Positions 9,741 through 20,140 of a stretch of 64,000 nt of DNA are shown piece by piece. The position numbers were made by a program, and so were the translations under genes. Source of the DNA: Erwinia amylovora (lineage in GTDB: Bacteria; Pseudomonadota; Gammaproteobacteria; Enterobacterales; Enterobacteriaceae); the NCBI RefSeq assembly GCF_017161565.1, contig NZ_CP066796.1, positions 3,162,001 to 3,226,000 on the forward strand, written 5' to 3'. Every line of letters starts with the position of its first letter. Position 1 is the stretch's first letter. The notes under the pieces were generated by a model. The model made no database searches, was not told where the DNA came from, and saw nothing but the letters and a program-made list of their open reading frames with translations.

Positions 9741-10492
9741 TGTTGATCTCCTGGCGTAAAGAACTGTCGTTTTCTCTTAAGGCAGGAACAAATTAGATCG
9801 AAAATGAAGTAAATAAAGCTACCAAAGTCACAAAATGAGTATAAAAACTTTTAATCTGAAAGAAGAAATGAAAGATATTACCTTTCATTTCACATACTAA
9901 TGCCTTTACAATAGCATGCATGAGCATAGTTCAGGCTGCGTCTGAGCCGAAGAGGTGACTAAAATGAACGGTAAAATATGATTTTTATCAGCAAGGTAAA
10001 GCAGAAAAATAGTACAGAAGGAAAGTGCAGCAGCGGGGCTGTGCCGGCTGCTTAAATATGCTGCAGGCATAACGTGAAATGAAATGTTTTAAAGGAAAAG
10101 CTGAAAGTCTGGTGCAGGCTGCTGGCGGATACCTTATGCACTCCGGTCCCTGTTTGCCACCGGAGCCCCTTTAAACCCCGGCCCGGTCGGGTTAAACACT
10201 GGTCTGAACAAGAGCAAGCTGATAACACAGGGGCAAATACCCCAGAGGGTAAATATGACGAACATCACCGTCATAAACGGCAGTTATTCCGTCCTTAACG
10301 TCGGTAAATAACGTTCAGCTGCTGACAAAATTATTTCCCGTACGATCCAGTCAACAGCGGAACCCGGAGGGATCCCGTCATGATCATCCTGCAAAACTCC
10401 TTTCTGTGTCTGAAGCACGCCGCCCTTAACTAACAGGTAGCACCCTCCGCAACGCTTTTTGGGTCAGAATTGAGCCTGTCAAAATTCGTAAT
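9741..10492. other. srl promoter region and non-coding DNA upstream
   Basis: On the minus strand, a TATACT -10 box at 9843-9838 lies about 100 bp before srlA with no good -35. A TGTGA half-site (9894-9890) further upstream could be part of a weak CRP site, as expected for a CRP-dependent sugar operon. Beyond about 9960 no gene is supported. An 18-codon frame at 10255-10311 (+), starting MTNITVING after AGAGGG, and neighbouring fragments look like remnants. Confidence 0.35.
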
Positions 10493-10726
10493 CTACTGTT
10501 TCTTTTCATCATTTTTGATTAAGGATTCAATAAACTTTTTTTGCTTCTCATTGAGCTTAAGCTTTTTTAATTGTTCGGCCAGCTTGTTGGGATCGTCTTG
10601 AACAGGCTGTTGCAACGCCTTCTTTATATCGTTCGCTACCCGGATCAAAGAGACAAAGATCAACGCCAAAAGTAATACACAAAAGATGAAGACGGCTATC
10701 CACGTCGTTCTTATACTAATTTTCAT
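10493..10726 (-). CDS. Small single-pass membrane protein with charged tail
   Basis: 77 residues. One strong membrane segment occupies about residues 8-30 (TTWIAVFIFCVLLLALIF), followed by a lysine-rich, probably helical cytoplasmic tail ending NDEKKQ. No family is recognised. It is flanked by non-coding DNA between the srl and pqq operons, with AT-rich upstream sequence (10740-10860) that could hold its promoter. Codon choice is AT-richer than in the neighbouring pqq genes, suggesting acquired DNA. Confidence 0.6.
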   Translation of the reverse strand: MKISIRTTWIAVFIFCVLLLALIFVSLIRVANDIKKALQQPVQDDPNKLAEQLKKLKLNEKQKKFIESLIKNDEKKQ

Positions 10727-11034
10727 TTTCCATCCCCATAACCATAAGCATCATTAAGACAAATCTCATAACGAAATGGTTCAAAGCAGGAATGATAACA
10801 GTCAGAAGCTTTATTCTTAGCGCATAATCTCAATTTATTCCGTTTGATATGCTACAAAAACTCTTTTTCACGGCATATAAAATTATTATCTCCCGAAGCA
10901 GTTTTACGATCCCTTTACATTCAGAGAGTTTGCGCAGCCGGGTAAAAATCCGATCGTCATCCTGAGGAAATGGGCGCCAGGGGAAGGTCACCCTAGTCAA
11001 TAGCGGGGACAGAAGCGAAATGTGTAAACGCCTT
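10727..11034. other. Intergenic, no gene seen
   Basis: AT-rich DNA between the small membrane protein and the end of pqqF. A frame at 10830-11060 (-) overlaps the pqqF 3' end and shows no family signature. No clear intrinsic terminator for pqqF was found. Confidence 0.3.
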
Positions 11035-13425
11035 TCAGAAGCGATTTGCAGGGATGCCAACCAGCGTCCAGGCGTTATGGCGGTCGGAGAGCAGGCGCTG
11101 ATGGTAGTCTGACAGGCGTTCCGGGGTCAGCCCCTGGATAACGTACTCATCGGGCTGAGGTACCGACTGTTGCGCAGCCAGCCAGCGCTGCCGGCACTCC
11201 TGCTGGAAATCAGACGCTGCCAGCCTTTGTTGCGCCAGCAATGCCGCCCCCTTTTCACGCACTGTTTCCATGCTGAGAGCGGCCAGTTCATCGTCCATTC
11301 CTGGCAAGAAACGGTCGATATGCGCCGAAAGCTCGCCGGTGCTCAGATGGGGAGATTGCAGGGCAAACAGCAGCCCCGACCGCCCCGCCGCCTGGTAAAA
11401 ACGGCAGCTGACCACATAACCAATATTCTGCTCCACGCGCAGACGTTGGAAAAATGCAGGTTGATAGATCAGCGCCAGCAGCTGCCAGGCCGCCAGGCAC
11501 TGTGTGCTGTTTTCCACCAGCGGGCAGAAGCGTAACAAGGTCGCATCGTGGCTGATGGTCGCCACCTGATATTCAGGCTGCGGTGCTAACGGCTCTGGCT
11601 GCATCCGGCCCGGCGGATTGATGGTGCCGGGAAATGCGCTAAGCAGCTGCGACAACGACTGGCGGAGCGCATCGTCCCCGCCATCGAGGACCGCCTGCCA
11701 CGCCAGGCGCGGCAGCCGCCGCCCTGCCGGTTGGTAAACCGATGAACGCAACAGCGCGGGCAGTGCATCGATCAGGGCGCGTACCGCAATCCCCTCACGC
11801 TGCGCCTGCTGCTGGCGTTGGTATTGCCGCTCGCCCAGCGCGATCATCACAGGGGATATCTCACACAGCTGGCGGATCAGCGTTGCCAGCGTGCGCACCA
11901 TTAACGCCGGGCTGCCGCACAGCTGGATCAGCCAATGACCCTGCTGGCAGCTGACGCTCAGATCGCCGCCCTTATGGGCACAGTCGGCTGCCAGCGCTCT
12001 CAGGCGCGATTGCAGGATGACTCCCCAGGGCGCATGAAGTTCATCCAGCGGGCTTAGCAACAGCGCCGCACGGCCCTTACCCGCCCGCTGATGGTTCAGC
12101 GCGACCTGCCCGGCGGGTAATGCTGCCTGAGCGTCAGGCTGGCTTTCGCAGAAAAAAGTCAGCGCTTCAGCGGGGATTAACGCGGTTACCGGCGCACGCG
12201 TTTGCGCAGCGCAGCGCAGCCTGAAGCCCTGAACGCTGCACTGCTGCGCCAGCGACTGCGCGCCGATCCACAAGCGGGCTAAACGCGCTACTGACAGCCG
12301 CGCACAGAACCCTGGCCAGTCGTCTTGCTGTACTTGCGGCGGAGCAAAACCAACGGCGTGTTCGCGTAACTGATCCATCGGCGAAAGCCTGGCAAACTGA
12401 AAGTCAGCGAGCCGCATATAGTGCTGGCGCTGCCGCGCCGTCAGTGCCGTCAGTCGTTGCAGCCAGTGATGCACCCAACCTTCCACCTCTGCGGCCTGCT
12501 GCTCATCAATCAGCGCCAGTTCAACGCTGACCAGTGTTTGCATCGCGCTGTGATAAGGCACCAGCAGCCGCGCGCCATCGCAGAGATGGTGCGCACGCAG
12601 CGTTGCCATCAGGCCACCTGCGGCCTCATCCAGTAAGAGCTGGCGCAGCAAAGTCAGCTCGTTACTGCGCGGCCTGTCCAGCAGGAAAGAGAGACGCAAA
12701 CGCGGCGATCCCGCCAGTTGCAAAGCCATATCAGGCTGCGATGAATAATGCAGTAACGGAAGCGCTGGCGGTGGCACACCAACAGCAGAAAACGCACTGC
12801 CGTACTGTCGGGCCAGCTGCCATAACGCTTCGGGCGACTGCGGTCCCTGCAACCACAGCGTGATATTCGCCGCGTGATAATAGCGTTGATGAAACTGCTG
12901 TAACGCCAGCCGCAGTGCCGGCCAGTCCCCGGTAAAACTCGCGGCGTTACCGATATGAAAACGCTGCCACGGATGTGCGGCAAATGCCATGCTCTGCGCG
13001 GCATTGCACAACGTATCCTGCTGCCCGGCCAGCAGGCGGCACTCGGCGTCAATGGTAGCCACTTCCTGGCGGATGGCATTTTCTGCCAACAGCGGAGCCA
13101 GCAGCATATCGCTCAAACGAGCCAGCCCCGGAGCCAGCAGCCCGGCATCGCACTCGAAAAAAAAGGCCGTGCTGCTGCCCTGGGTGGTGGCATTCAGCCG
13201 CCCTCCCCTGGCCGGTAACCAGGCCATCAGCCGCTCGTCATCCGCATAAGCGCAACTGCCGGCAAACAGCAAATGTTCCAACAGATGAGCCAGCCCCGGC
13301 CAGCTGTCCGGTTCATAATGGCTACCGGTATCCACCTGGAAAAGCGCTGCAGCCTGTACTGCCTGCGCATCGCTAATCAACACCACGCGCAAACCGTTGT
13401 CGAGCCGTCGTCGCTGTGGCTGCAT
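11035..13425 (-). CDS. pqqF: PQQ-operon M16 metallopeptidase PqqF
   Basis: 796 residues with the inverted zinc motif HLLEHLLFAG near residue 48 (HxxEH of the M16 family) and a downstream glutamate region, in the length range of enterobacterial PqqF. In the pathway it is the protease thought to release the cross-linked Glu-Tyr from the modified PqqA peptide. It is the last gene of the operon and begins 3 bp after pqqE. Overall layout is two M16 halves, with the C-terminal half inactive in the family. Confidence 0.93.
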   Translation of the reverse strand: MQPQRRRLDNGLRVVLISDAQAVQAAALFQVDTGSHYEPDSWPGLAHLLEHLLFAGSCAYADDERLMAWLPARGGRLNATTQGSSTAFFFECDAGLLAPGLARLSDMLLAPLLAENAIRQEVATIDAECRLLAGQQDTLCNAAQSMAFAAHPWQRFHIGNAASFTGDWPALRLALQQFHQRYYHAANITLWLQGPQSPEALWQLARQYGSAFSAVGVPPPALPLLHYSSQPDMALQLAGSPRLRLSFLLDRPRSNELTLLRQLLLDEAAGGLMATLRAHHLCDGARLLVPYHSAMQTLVSVELALIDEQQAAEVEGWVHHWLQRLTALTARQRQHYMRLADFQFARLSPMDQLREHAVGFAPPQVQQDDWPGFCARLSVARLARLWIGAQSLAQQCSVQGFRLRCAAQTRAPVTALIPAEALTFFCESQPDAQAALPAGQVALNHQRAGKGRAALLLSPLDELHAPWGVILQSRLRALAADCAHKGGDLSVSCQQGHWLIQLCGSPALMVRTLATLIRQLCEISPVMIALGERQYQRQQQAQREGIAVRALIDALPALLRSSVYQPAGRRLPRLAWQAVLDGGDDALRQSLSQLLSAFPGTINPPGRMQPEPLAPQPEYQVATISHDATLLRFCPLVENSTQCLAAWQLLALIYQPAFFQRLRVEQNIGYVVSCRFYQAAGRSGLLFALQSPHLSTGELSAHIDRFLPGMDDELAALSMETVREKGAALLAQQRLAASDFQQECRQRWLAAQQSVPQPDEYVIQGLTPERLSDYHQRLLSDRHNAWTLVGIPANRF

Positions 13426-13428
13426 CCG

Positions 13429-14577
13429 TCAGCCCTTGAAGATCAGCTGGGCGTTAACCCGCTGGGAGTTTGCGCGATTACGGAACCGTAGCTGGTTCAC
13501 CTGAATGTGGCTGCAGTTGGCCTGTTCACGCGCGGCAAGGATGGTGCCGTGATGTTCTGACTTGCTGCATACCGGGTCGGCGTTATCAGCGTTGCCGGTC
13601 AGCATAAACGCCTGGCAGCGGCAGCCGCCGAAGTCTTTCTCTTTTTCATCACAGGATCGACATGGCTCCGGCATCCAGTCAAAGCCGCGATAACGGTTAA
13701 AGCCAAACGAGTTAAACCAGATATCCTGCAGGCTGTGCTCCAGCACCGACGGGAAAGGTATCGGTAGCTGGCGGGCGCTGTGACAGGGCAGCGCCATGCC
13801 TTCCGGCGTGACGCTGAGGAAGATCGCGCCCCAGCCGCCCATGCAGCCCTTAGGCCGCTCTTCATAATAGTCCGGGGTGACGAACAGCAGATTGGCCAGA
13901 TTACCGCTGGCGGCCATCTTCTCGCGGTAGTGGTGCACCACCGCCTCGGCGCGTGCCAGCTGGTCGCGGGTAGGCAGCAGTCCCTCGCGGTTGAGCTGCG
14001 CCCAGCCGTAAAACTGGCAGGTTGCCAGCTCGACATCATCGGCTTCCAGTTCGATGCACAGCTCGATAATGCGGTCAAGCTGGTCGATATTGTGGCGATG
14101 CAGCACAAAATTCAGCACCATTGGATAGCCGTGCGCTTTAACCGCACGCGCCATCTCCAGCTTTTGTTGAAATGCCTTTGTCGATCCGGCCAGCGCCGCA
14201 TTCAGGGTTTCATCGCTGGCCTGGAAGCTGATCTGAATATGATCCAGTCCCGCTTCGGCGAAGGCGTCGATCTTCTTCTGCGTCAGGCCGATCCCGGAGG
14301 TAATCAGGTTGGTATAGAAACCGAGATCGCGCGCGCTGCGGATCAGCTCGGGCAGATCGTTACGCACCAGCGGTTCGCCACCCGAAAAGCCAATCTGTAC
14401 CGCGCCCATCGCCCGCGCCTGCTTAAAGACGTCGATCCACTGGGCAGTCGTCAGCTCTTTTTCCTGCCGTGCAAAGTCAAGCGGGTTGGAGCAATACGGG
14501 CATTGTAACGGGCAGCGGTAGGTCAGCTCCGCCAGTAGCCAGAGCGGCGGTTTGATCGGTGATTCAGCTGGGTTCAC
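13429..14577 (-). CDS. pqqE: PqqA peptide cyclase PqqE (radical SAM)
   Basis: 382 residues. The radical-SAM motif CPLQCPYC lies near residues 18-25, and the C-terminal SPASM cluster cysteines include [17 protein letters not shown]. The enzyme makes the C-C bond between Glu16 and Tyr20 of PqqA, with PqqD as peptide chaperone. The start overlaps the end of pqqD by 14 bp, indicating translational coupling. Length and motifs are complete. Confidence 0.97.
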   Translation of the reverse strand: MNPAESPIKPPLWLLAELTYRCPLQCPYCSNPLDFARQEKELTTAQWIDVFKQARAMGAVQIGFSGGEPLVRNDLPELIRSARDLGFYTNLITSGIGLTQKKIDAFAEAGLDHIQISFQASDETLNAALAGSTKAFQQKLEMARAVKAHGYPMVLNFVLHRHNIDQLDRIIELCIELEADDVELATCQFYGWAQLNREGLLPTRDQLARAEAVVHHYREKMAASGNLANLLFVTPDYYEERPKGCMGGWGAIFLSVTPEGMALPCHSARQLPIPFPSVLEHSLQDIWFNSFGFNRYRGFDWMPEPCRSCDEKEKDFGGCRCQAFMLTGNADNADPVCSKSEHHGTILAAREQANCSHIQVNQLRFRNRANSQRVNAQLIFKG

Positions 14578-14845
14578 GGAAAATTATCCACTTCTGTTCA
14601 CGCGCGGCGGCAAAGAAATCGGTGACGTCATCATCAACGCCACCCGCGTCCGGGAACCGCACATTCAGCGTACGGGCGATATCAGCCAGCGAGCGTTGAC
14701 CATCCACCAGTTCGAGGATCATCGTTGCGCTGTCGTTGAGTTTAGCCATCCCTTCGGGATAGAGGATGACATGGCAATTCTGCATCTCTTCCCATTGCAG
14801 ACGATATCCACGGCGGAATATGGGAATGCGTTGGTCACATTTCAC
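14564..14845 (-). CDS. pqqD: PqqA-binding protein PqqD
   Basis: 93 residues of the PqqD fold (winged-helix-like RRE domain), with [15 protein letters not shown] and a [10 protein letters not shown] helix as in other PqqD proteins. It binds the PqqA precursor and presents it to PqqE. The ATG overlaps the pqqC stop and its own end overlaps the pqqE start, so the three are coupled. Confidence 0.95.
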   Translation of the reverse strand: MKCDQRIPIFRRGYRLQWEEMQNCHVILYPEGMAKLNDSATMILELVDGQRSLADIARTLNVRFPDAGGVDDDVTDFFAAAREQKWIIFREPS

Positions 14846-15597
14846 AGCAGATTTCCTTTATGCCAGACGGGTTGATCGGTCACGGTGTGATAAGGCGCAC
14901 GGTTAAGTGTATACGCCATGGTCATGGCATCCAGCATGCTCCACAAAATATCCAGCTTAAATTGCAGGATCTCCAGCATACGCTGCTGTTTTTCAACGCT
15001 GTTGCAGTACTCAAGCGCCAGCTGTAAACCATGTTCAACATCGCGCCGGGCCTGGCCCAGGCGACCACGGAAATAGCCGTAGCCCTCTTCCTCGATCCAC
15101 GGGTAGTGCTGCGGCCAGCTGTTGAGACGCGACTGATGGATTTCAGGGGCATACAGTTCAGTCAGTGAGCTACAGGCGGCTTCCTGCCAGACGGCACGGC
15201 GGGCAAAGGAAACGTAGGCATCAACGGCAAAGCGCACGCCGGGCAGCACCCGCTGCTCTGACTGCAGCACATCACGATCCAGGCCAACGGCTTCACCAAG
15301 CCGCAGCCAGGCTTCGATACCGCCCTCGCTGTCGCCCTGGCCATCATGGTCGAGAATACGCTGTACCCATTTACGCCGGGTTAACGCATCCCGGCAGTTC
15401 GCCATAATCGCGGCGTCTTTCAAAGGAATACGGGTCTGGTAATAATAGCGGTTCGCCACCCAGCCCTGGATCTGCTCACGCGTAGCCTCGCCGTTATGCA
15501 TAGCGATATGGTACGGGTGATGAATATGGTAGTAAGCGCCGCGAGCGCGCAGCGCCTGTTCAAACTGTTGTGGAGTCATCAATGCCGGTTGGGTCAT
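14842..15597 (-). CDS. pqqC: Pyrroloquinoline-quinone synthase PqqC
   Basis: 251 residues, the usual length for PqqC, a TENA/THI-4-like helical fold with [12 protein letters not shown] near the N terminus. It catalyses the last ring-closing, oxygen-dependent oxidation that gives PQQ, without a metal. It overlaps pqqB by four bases at the start (ATGA) and pqqD at the end. Confidence 0.96.
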   Translation of the reverse strand: MTQPALMTPQQFEQALRARGAYYHIHHPYHIAMHNGEATREQIQGWVANRYYYQTRIPLKDAAIMANCRDALTRRKWVQRILDHDGQGDSEGGIEAWLRLGEAVGLDRDVLQSEQRVLPGVRFAVDAYVSFARRAVWQEAACSSLTELYAPEIHQSRLNSWPQHYPWIEEEGYGYFRGRLGQARRDVEHGLQLALEYCNSVEKQQRMLEILQFKLDILWSMLDAMTMAYTLNRAPYHTVTDQPVWHKGNLL

Positions 15598-16505
15598 AGT
15601 TCTATGCTCATGCCGTCGTAGCTGACCTCGATGCCGCGTGCGCTCAACGCCAGACGCTCGGCGGAGGATTCATCAAGGATCGGATTAGTATTATTAATAT
15701 GGATCAGGATCTTGCGCGGTGCGGGCAGATCGCCCAGTAGCGCCATCAGCCCGCGATCTTCATCCAGCGCCAGGTGGCCCATATCGCGGCCGGTGTTGCG
15801 CCCAACGCCGGTATTTGCCAGCTCGTTGTCCTGCCACAGCGTACCGTCAACCAGCAGGCAGTCGGCCTGCGACATCAAATCCAACAGCTGCGCATCTGGT
15901 TCGCCCAAACCGGGGGCATACAGCAGTTTGCTGCCGCTGGCGGTATTTTCGATCATCAGCGCGATATTGTGTCCGGGAAGCGGACGCCCGCGATACGGTG
16001 AGTAAGGTGGGGCGTTGCTGAGGATGGGAATAGCAGTAAACCGCAACGCCGGACACACCGCGACGGAAAAAGGCTGCGCGAGCTGAATAGCATGATGCAC
16101 CAGTCCACCGTTCCAGTGTTGCAGCATGGTGAAGATCGGAAAACCACTGGTCAGATCCGCGTGCACCTCTGCTGTGCACCACACATGATGTGGGCAACCT
16201 TCTCGCAGATTCAGCAAGCCGGTGCAGTGATCGATCTGACTGTCGGTAAGAATGATGGAGCCAATTCCCGAACCGCGCAGCTTACCCTGTGGATGAAGTT
16301 CGGGGTTGGCAGCAATCTGATGACAGATATCGGGCGAGGCGTTGCAAAGCACCCAGTCGCTGCCGTTATCGCTGACCGCGATGGAAGACTGGGTGCGGGC
16401 CGTGGCGCGGATGCTACCGTTACGCACGCCCTGGCAATTAGGGCAATAGCAGTTCCATTGCGGAAAACCGCCGCCGGCCGCAGATCCGAGAACTTTGATT
16501 TTCAT
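15594..16505 (-). CDS. pqqB: PQQ biosynthesis protein PqqB (metallo-beta-lactamase fold)
   Basis: 303 residues. It begins [16 protein letters not shown] as all PqqB proteins do, with an N-terminal CxC-type cysteine cluster (NCYCPNC) and a metallo-beta-lactamase-like DSQIDHCTG in place of the usual HxHxDH. It is thought to hydroxylate the excised Glu-Tyr intermediate. The gene lies about 95 bp after pqqA. This wider gap is common between pqqA and pqqB and allows the short pqqA message to be made in excess. Confidence 0.96.
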   Translation of the reverse strand: MKIKVLGSAAGGGFPQWNCYCPNCQGVRNGSIRATARTQSSIAVSDNGSDWVLCNASPDICHQIAANPELHPQGKLRGSGIGSIILTDSQIDHCTGLLNLREGCPHHVWCTAEVHADLTSGFPIFTMLQHWNGGLVHHAIQLAQPFSVAVCPALRFTAIPILSNAPPYSPYRGRPLPGHNIALMIENTASGSKLLYAPGLGEPDAQLLDLMSQADCLLVDGTLWQDNELANTGVGRNTGRDMGHLALDEDRGLMALLGDLPAPRKILIHINNTNPILDESSAERLALSARGIEVSYDGMSIEL

Positions 16506-16600
16506 GGGTTAACCGGGAAAGGGAATGAAAAAATGCCTGGGCTTAACCACAGGCATCACCGTTTTAGCCAGCGTTATTCACATTGTGATAAGGCGAGGGG

Positions 16601-16675
16601 TTAACGATTAGATATATATAACGTGACTTCCAGCCCCAGACGCATATCGATAAACGTTGGTTTAGTCCACTGCAT
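16601..16675 (-). CDS. pqqA: PQQ precursor peptide PqqA
   Basis: Found by reading the minus strand upstream of pqqB. ATG at 16675-16673 gives a 24-residue peptide beginning MQWTKPTFIDMRLGLEVTLY, with the last codon Arg before TAA at 16603-16601. Glu16 and Tyr20 are the two residues fused into PQQ. An AGGAAA ribosome-binding site precedes the start. Length and sequence match PqqA of other enterobacteria. Confidence 0.97.
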   Translation of the reverse strand: MQWTKPTFIDMRLGLEVTLYISNR

Positions 16676-16845
16676 TATCATTTCCTCAGGTGTAAAAAAA
16701 GCTCAAGTCTTCAATGTTGACCAAAATAGCTACATTATCGAAGTTAATAACGTAGCGGGACAGATTGCACTGATGATAAATCGATATCAACCCTGTACTT
16801 TGAGCAGATTATGCTAACCGGACCACTTTTTTTAAAATTAACCAA

Positions 16846-17895
16846 TTAATTTCCCCACGTTTTTCGCAGGATCCTTAGCCAGTTCGCGCGGCACAGCTTT
16901 GCCAACAGCGGCTCGCTATAACCCGCACCGCGCAGTACGGCCAGCAGCCGGGGCAATCCGCTGACATCGCGGATATCATCCGCCAGGTGGACCCCGTCGA
17001 AGTCTGAACCAAACGCCACGCGGTCTTCCCCCAGCTTTTCCAGCAGGTAATCAAGGTGCCGGACCATCACGCTTAGCGGCATATCGCCGCCACGCTTGCC
17101 ATCGCTGCGCAGAAATGCAGTACCAAAGTTCAGCCCCACCAGCCCGTCGCTGTAGGCGATCGCTGCCAGCTGATCGTCTGTCAGGTTGCGGGGTTGCGGG
17201 CACAGGGTATGCACGTTTGAATGGCTTGCTACCAGCGGAGCATTACTCAGTCTGGCGGTATCCCAGAACGCCTTTTCATTCATATGTGAAACATCGACCA
17301 TCAGCCGACGCTGATTACACAGGCGGATAAGCTGTTTTCCTGCTGCGGTCAACCCCTCCCCGCTATCTGGCGAACCGGGGAAACTGCCGCTGACGCCAAA
17401 ACCAAAACGGTTGGGAAGGTTCCAGAACGGCCCGATGCTGCGCAGTCCGGCATCCACCCAGCGATCGAGCTGGCTCAGGTCGCCATCCAGCGCTGCCGCC
17501 CCTTCAATATGCATCACCATCGCCAGTACGCCGCCGGCCATGCACTGCTCAATTTCGCTGGCGCTGCGGCAGATCTTCGCCCGCCCGCCCGACTGCGATG
17601 CAAGCTGTTGCAGGATGGCAATCTGGCTTGCAGTGATCGCCAGCGCATCGTGGCGCAACGCTTCCTGCTGCGCGTCCCGTCCGTGGAACGTTGCCACGTA
17701 ATCTGAGGGCGGCACGAATACGGCAAACAGCCCACCGGCAAAACCGCCCTGCCGCATACGGCTAAAATCGAGATGACCACTAAGACGCCGGTTGAAAAAG
17801 GCCTCGGCAGGGTTTTCCGGGTGGTTCAGCCACAGATGCAGCAGCAGGTCGTTATGGCCATCGAAGACGGGGTTTAACGGGGAGGAATCGGTCAT
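16846..17895 (-). CDS. Peptidase M19 (membrane dipeptidase family)
   Basis: 349 residues of the renal-dipeptidase fold: the N-terminal metal motif appears as DGHNDLLLH, with further ligands in MHIEGA, the SHSNVH segment and GSDFDG near residue 290. It is in the same direction as the pqq operon, 170 bp upstream of pqqA. A dipeptidase gene occupies this place in the Klebsiella pqq region too, so it may help process the excised dipeptide or peptide scraps. That is context, not proof. No signal peptide is evident, so it is probably cytoplasmic. Confidence 0.9.
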   Translation of the reverse strand: MTDSSPLNPVFDGHNDLLLHLWLNHPENPAEAFFNRRLSGHLDFSRMRQGGFAGGLFAVFVPPSDYVATFHGRDAQQEALRHDALAITASQIAILQQLASQSGGRAKICRSASEIEQCMAGGVLAMVMHIEGAAALDGDLSQLDRWVDAGLRSIGPFWNLPNRFGFGVSGSFPGSPDSGEGLTAAGKQLIRLCNQRRLMVDVSHMNEKAFWDTARLSNAPLVASHSNVHTLCPQPRNLTDDQLAAIAYSDGLVGLNFGTAFLRSDGKRGGDMPLSVMVRHLDYLLEKLGEDRVAFGSDFDGVHLADDIRDVSGLPRLLAVLRGAGYSEPLLAKLCRANWLRILRKTWGN

Positions 17896-18005
17896 CAGGT
17901 TGCCATCTTCTCAATCGTAAAGCCTTAATAATATACCCCCAATCAGGGGCCGGGCAGCAAAAAGGCCACTCTGCTGCCGTGGCCTTATCTCTTGCTGCAC
18001 GCTTT

Positions 18006-19484
18006 TTACGCCAGCTTAACCGGCCAGTGAGTGAGCTGGATACCCCGCTGTTGCGCCTCATCGCCAAATTCTTGCAGCACCGCAGTCACATCCGGGTCAA
18101 GATATTCTGCATTGTCGTGGTCAACGATCACCACGCTGTTTTCCGGGATCTGCGCCAGCAGGCCTTTCAGACGAGGATTATGCATAAAGTTCAGGTTTTG
18201 CTGGAAGCGCAGTACGTAATGATCGTCATATTGCGTCAGCATCATCGCATTACGCTGGCTGCGCCAGGTACTGAACAGGACTTGCGTGATAAGGCCAATC
18301 GCAATCCCCGCCAGCATACCGAAGATCAAAATGCCGCCAACGGTGGCGAGGAAAGGCACCGACTGCTGCGCCCCCTGACGAATTTGCGACACGAACAGCC
18401 GCGGAGATGCCAGCTTGTAGCCGGTATATAACAGTACCGCAGCAAGGCTGGCGAGCGGGATGGCATTCAGTAAGCCACTGAACCACAGGCCGCAAATCAG
18501 CAATAACAAGCCGTGGATCAAAATGGACAGCTTACTCTGCGCCCCGGCGCCCACGTTCACCGAACTGCGCACGATCACCGCAGTGATCGGCAGACCGCCG
18601 AGGAAACCGCACAGCGCATTACCCAGCCCCTGGGCGCGTAGCTCTTTGTCCGGCGAGGGTGCCGGATGCTGCAGACGTATTTTCTGCAACGCCTCCTGGC
18701 TGAGCAGGGTTTCCAGGCTGGCGACCAGGGCCAGCGTGACGGCCACCATGTACACCGCCGGGTTTTGCCAGGCCATCCAGTCAGGGCGCTGCAACTCACC
18801 GGCCAGCGATGTGATGCTGTCAAATGCAGGCAATGAAATGCGCGGAAGGTTGCTCGCTAATTCAGGAAACAGACGCCCGCCGAGAACGGTGGCCACGCAG
18901 CCAAGCAGCACCGCCATCAGCGGGCCTGGCATCCAGCCCAGCCAGCGATTTTTTTTCACCGCCGACGTCGTCCACAGCCAGAGAACCAATAACCCACTGA
19001 GCGCGACCGCCATCGCGGGTAAAGAGATATTCAGTGCACTGCCGGTCAGCCACGAGGCCAAATCGTTTTCACCCGCTGCGCCAAGAGCAACCGGAATTTG
19101 CTGGATAATCAGAAGGATGCCAATAGCCGCCAGCATTCCTTTGATCACGCTGCCCGGCACAAGGCTGATAAATCGCCCCGCGCGTACCACGCCCAGCGAG
19201 AATTGCAGTACGCCGGCCACGATCAGCGCCAGCAGCAGTGCAGAGAAGGAACCGAGCGTTTCAATCGCGCCGGTGACAATAGTGACCAGCCCTGCCGCCG
19301 GGCCACTGACAGCGAACCTGGATGGGCTGAAAGTGGTGACCACCAGGCCTCCAACCACGCCGGTCAGCAGCCCGACAAACGGTGGCAGACCGCTGGCCTG
19401 GGCAATCCCCAGGCACAGCGGCAAGGCAACCAGAAACACCACTAATCCCGCGGGAATGTCCCGGCGCAAGGTTTGTAGATTCAC
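18006..19484 (-). CDS. SulP-family anion (bicarbonate/sulfate) transporter
   Basis: 492 residues from the GTG at 19484. A longer frame to 19553 exists, but this GTG has a strong purine-rich ribosome-binding site (AGAGGGGGG) and its first bases overlap the stop of the upstream carbonic anhydrase (GTGA). There are about 10-12 membrane segments, with the SulP N-terminal DIPAGLVVFLVALPLCLGIA, and a short C-terminal tail (about residues 415-492) that looks like a reduced STAS-type domain. Coupling to carbonic anhydrase points to bicarbonate as substrate. This is an inference, because SulP members also move sulfate and other anions. Confidence 0.85.
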   Translation of the reverse strand: MNLQTLRRDIPAGLVVFLVALPLCLGIAQASGLPPFVGLLTGVVGGLVVTTFSPSRFAVSGPAAGLVTIVTGAIETLGSFSALLLALIVAGVLQFSLGVVRAGRFISLVPGSVIKGMLAAIGILLIIQQIPVALGAAGENDLASWLTGSALNISLPAMAVALSGLLVLWLWTTSAVKKNRWLGWMPGPLMAVLLGCVATVLGGRLFPELASNLPRISLPAFDSITSLAGELQRPDWMAWQNPAVYMVAVTLALVASLETLLSQEALQKIRLQHPAPSPDKELRAQGLGNALCGFLGGLPITAVIVRSSVNVGAGAQSKLSILIHGLLLLICGLWFSGLLNAIPLASLAAVLLYTGYKLASPRLFVSQIRQGAQQSVPFLATVGGILIFGMLAGIAIGLITQVLFSTWRSQRNAMMLTQYDDHYVLRFQQNLNFMHNPRLKGLLAQIPENSVVIVDHDNAEYLDPDVTAVLQEFGDEAQQRGIQLTHWPVKLA

Positions 19485-20140
19485 GTGCAACCCCCCTCTG
19501 ACTGTTGCTGAACCAGCTCTTTCAGATGTCCGCTGTGCAGGTCGTAAACGCAACCAAATACGTCAAGATCGGCTCCTTTACGCCACGCGTTAACCACCGG
19601 CACGGTTTGCACCAGCTGGCTGAACTGCGCCAGTACATTGGCTTCGACAAGGCGATTGAGACGAGCAACATCGTCCTCTTGCGCATTGGGCGCAGCGAGC
19701 TGGACGGACAGCGCTTCGCGCAACAGGGTGATACGCCTTGCCAGCGCTGAATTCTCATCATTTAACGGCAGATCCGGCAGCGTCAGCGCCGCCTGCACGC
19801 CGCCGCAGCCATAGTGTCCACAAAGGACAATGCGCGAAACCTGCAAATATTCGATGGCATATTGCAATACGCTCATAAAATTATCGTCATTGCTGACGAC
19901 CATATTGGCGATATTACGATGCACAAACAGCTCGCCCGGGTGCGAATTAGTCAGAACTTCTGCCGGAACCCGGCTGTCGGAACAGCCAATCCATAATGAA
20001 TGTGGCTGCTGGCCTTCTGCATTTTGCTGAAAATATTGTGGATGACGCTGCTGTCGCTGTAATGCCCAACTGCGGTTTTTAGCTAACAGGGGTTTGAGTG
20101 TCCTCAAGATATAATCTCTCTTCCAGAAACAGATATTCAA
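19481..20140 (-). CDS. Beta-class carbonic anhydrase
   Basis: Up to 219 residues. It carries the beta-class zinc ligands CSDSR (Cys, Asp-Arg dyad) and HYGCGG (His, Cys), in the order of E. coli Can. It interconverts CO2 and bicarbonate in the cytoplasm. Its TGA overlaps the GTG start of the SulP gene, so the pair is translationally coupled and probably forms a bicarbonate-handling unit. The start is uncertain: the N-terminal MNICFWKRDYI has no parallel in the family and translation may begin a few codons later, at a TTG in YILRTLKPLL. Confidence 0.92.
   Translation of the reverse strand: MNICFWKRDYILRTLKPLLAKNRSWALQRQQRHPQYFQQNAEGQQPHSLWIGCSDSRVPAEVLTNSHPGELFVHRNIANMVVSNDDNFMSVLQYAIEYLQVSRIVLCGHYGCGGVQAALTLPDLPLNDENSALARRITLLREALSVQLAAPNAQEDDVARLNRLVEANVLAQFSQLVQTVPVVNAWRKGADLDVFGCVYDLHSGHLKELVQQQSEGGCT

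Noticed and set aside
10830..11060. 76-codon ORF overlapping the pqqF end
   Set aside because: No family signature, overlaps pqqF, no ribosome-binding site.
18460..19593. 377-codon plus-strand ORF
   Set aside because: Antisense shadow of the SulP transporter gene, whose membrane segments and motifs are clear on the other strand.
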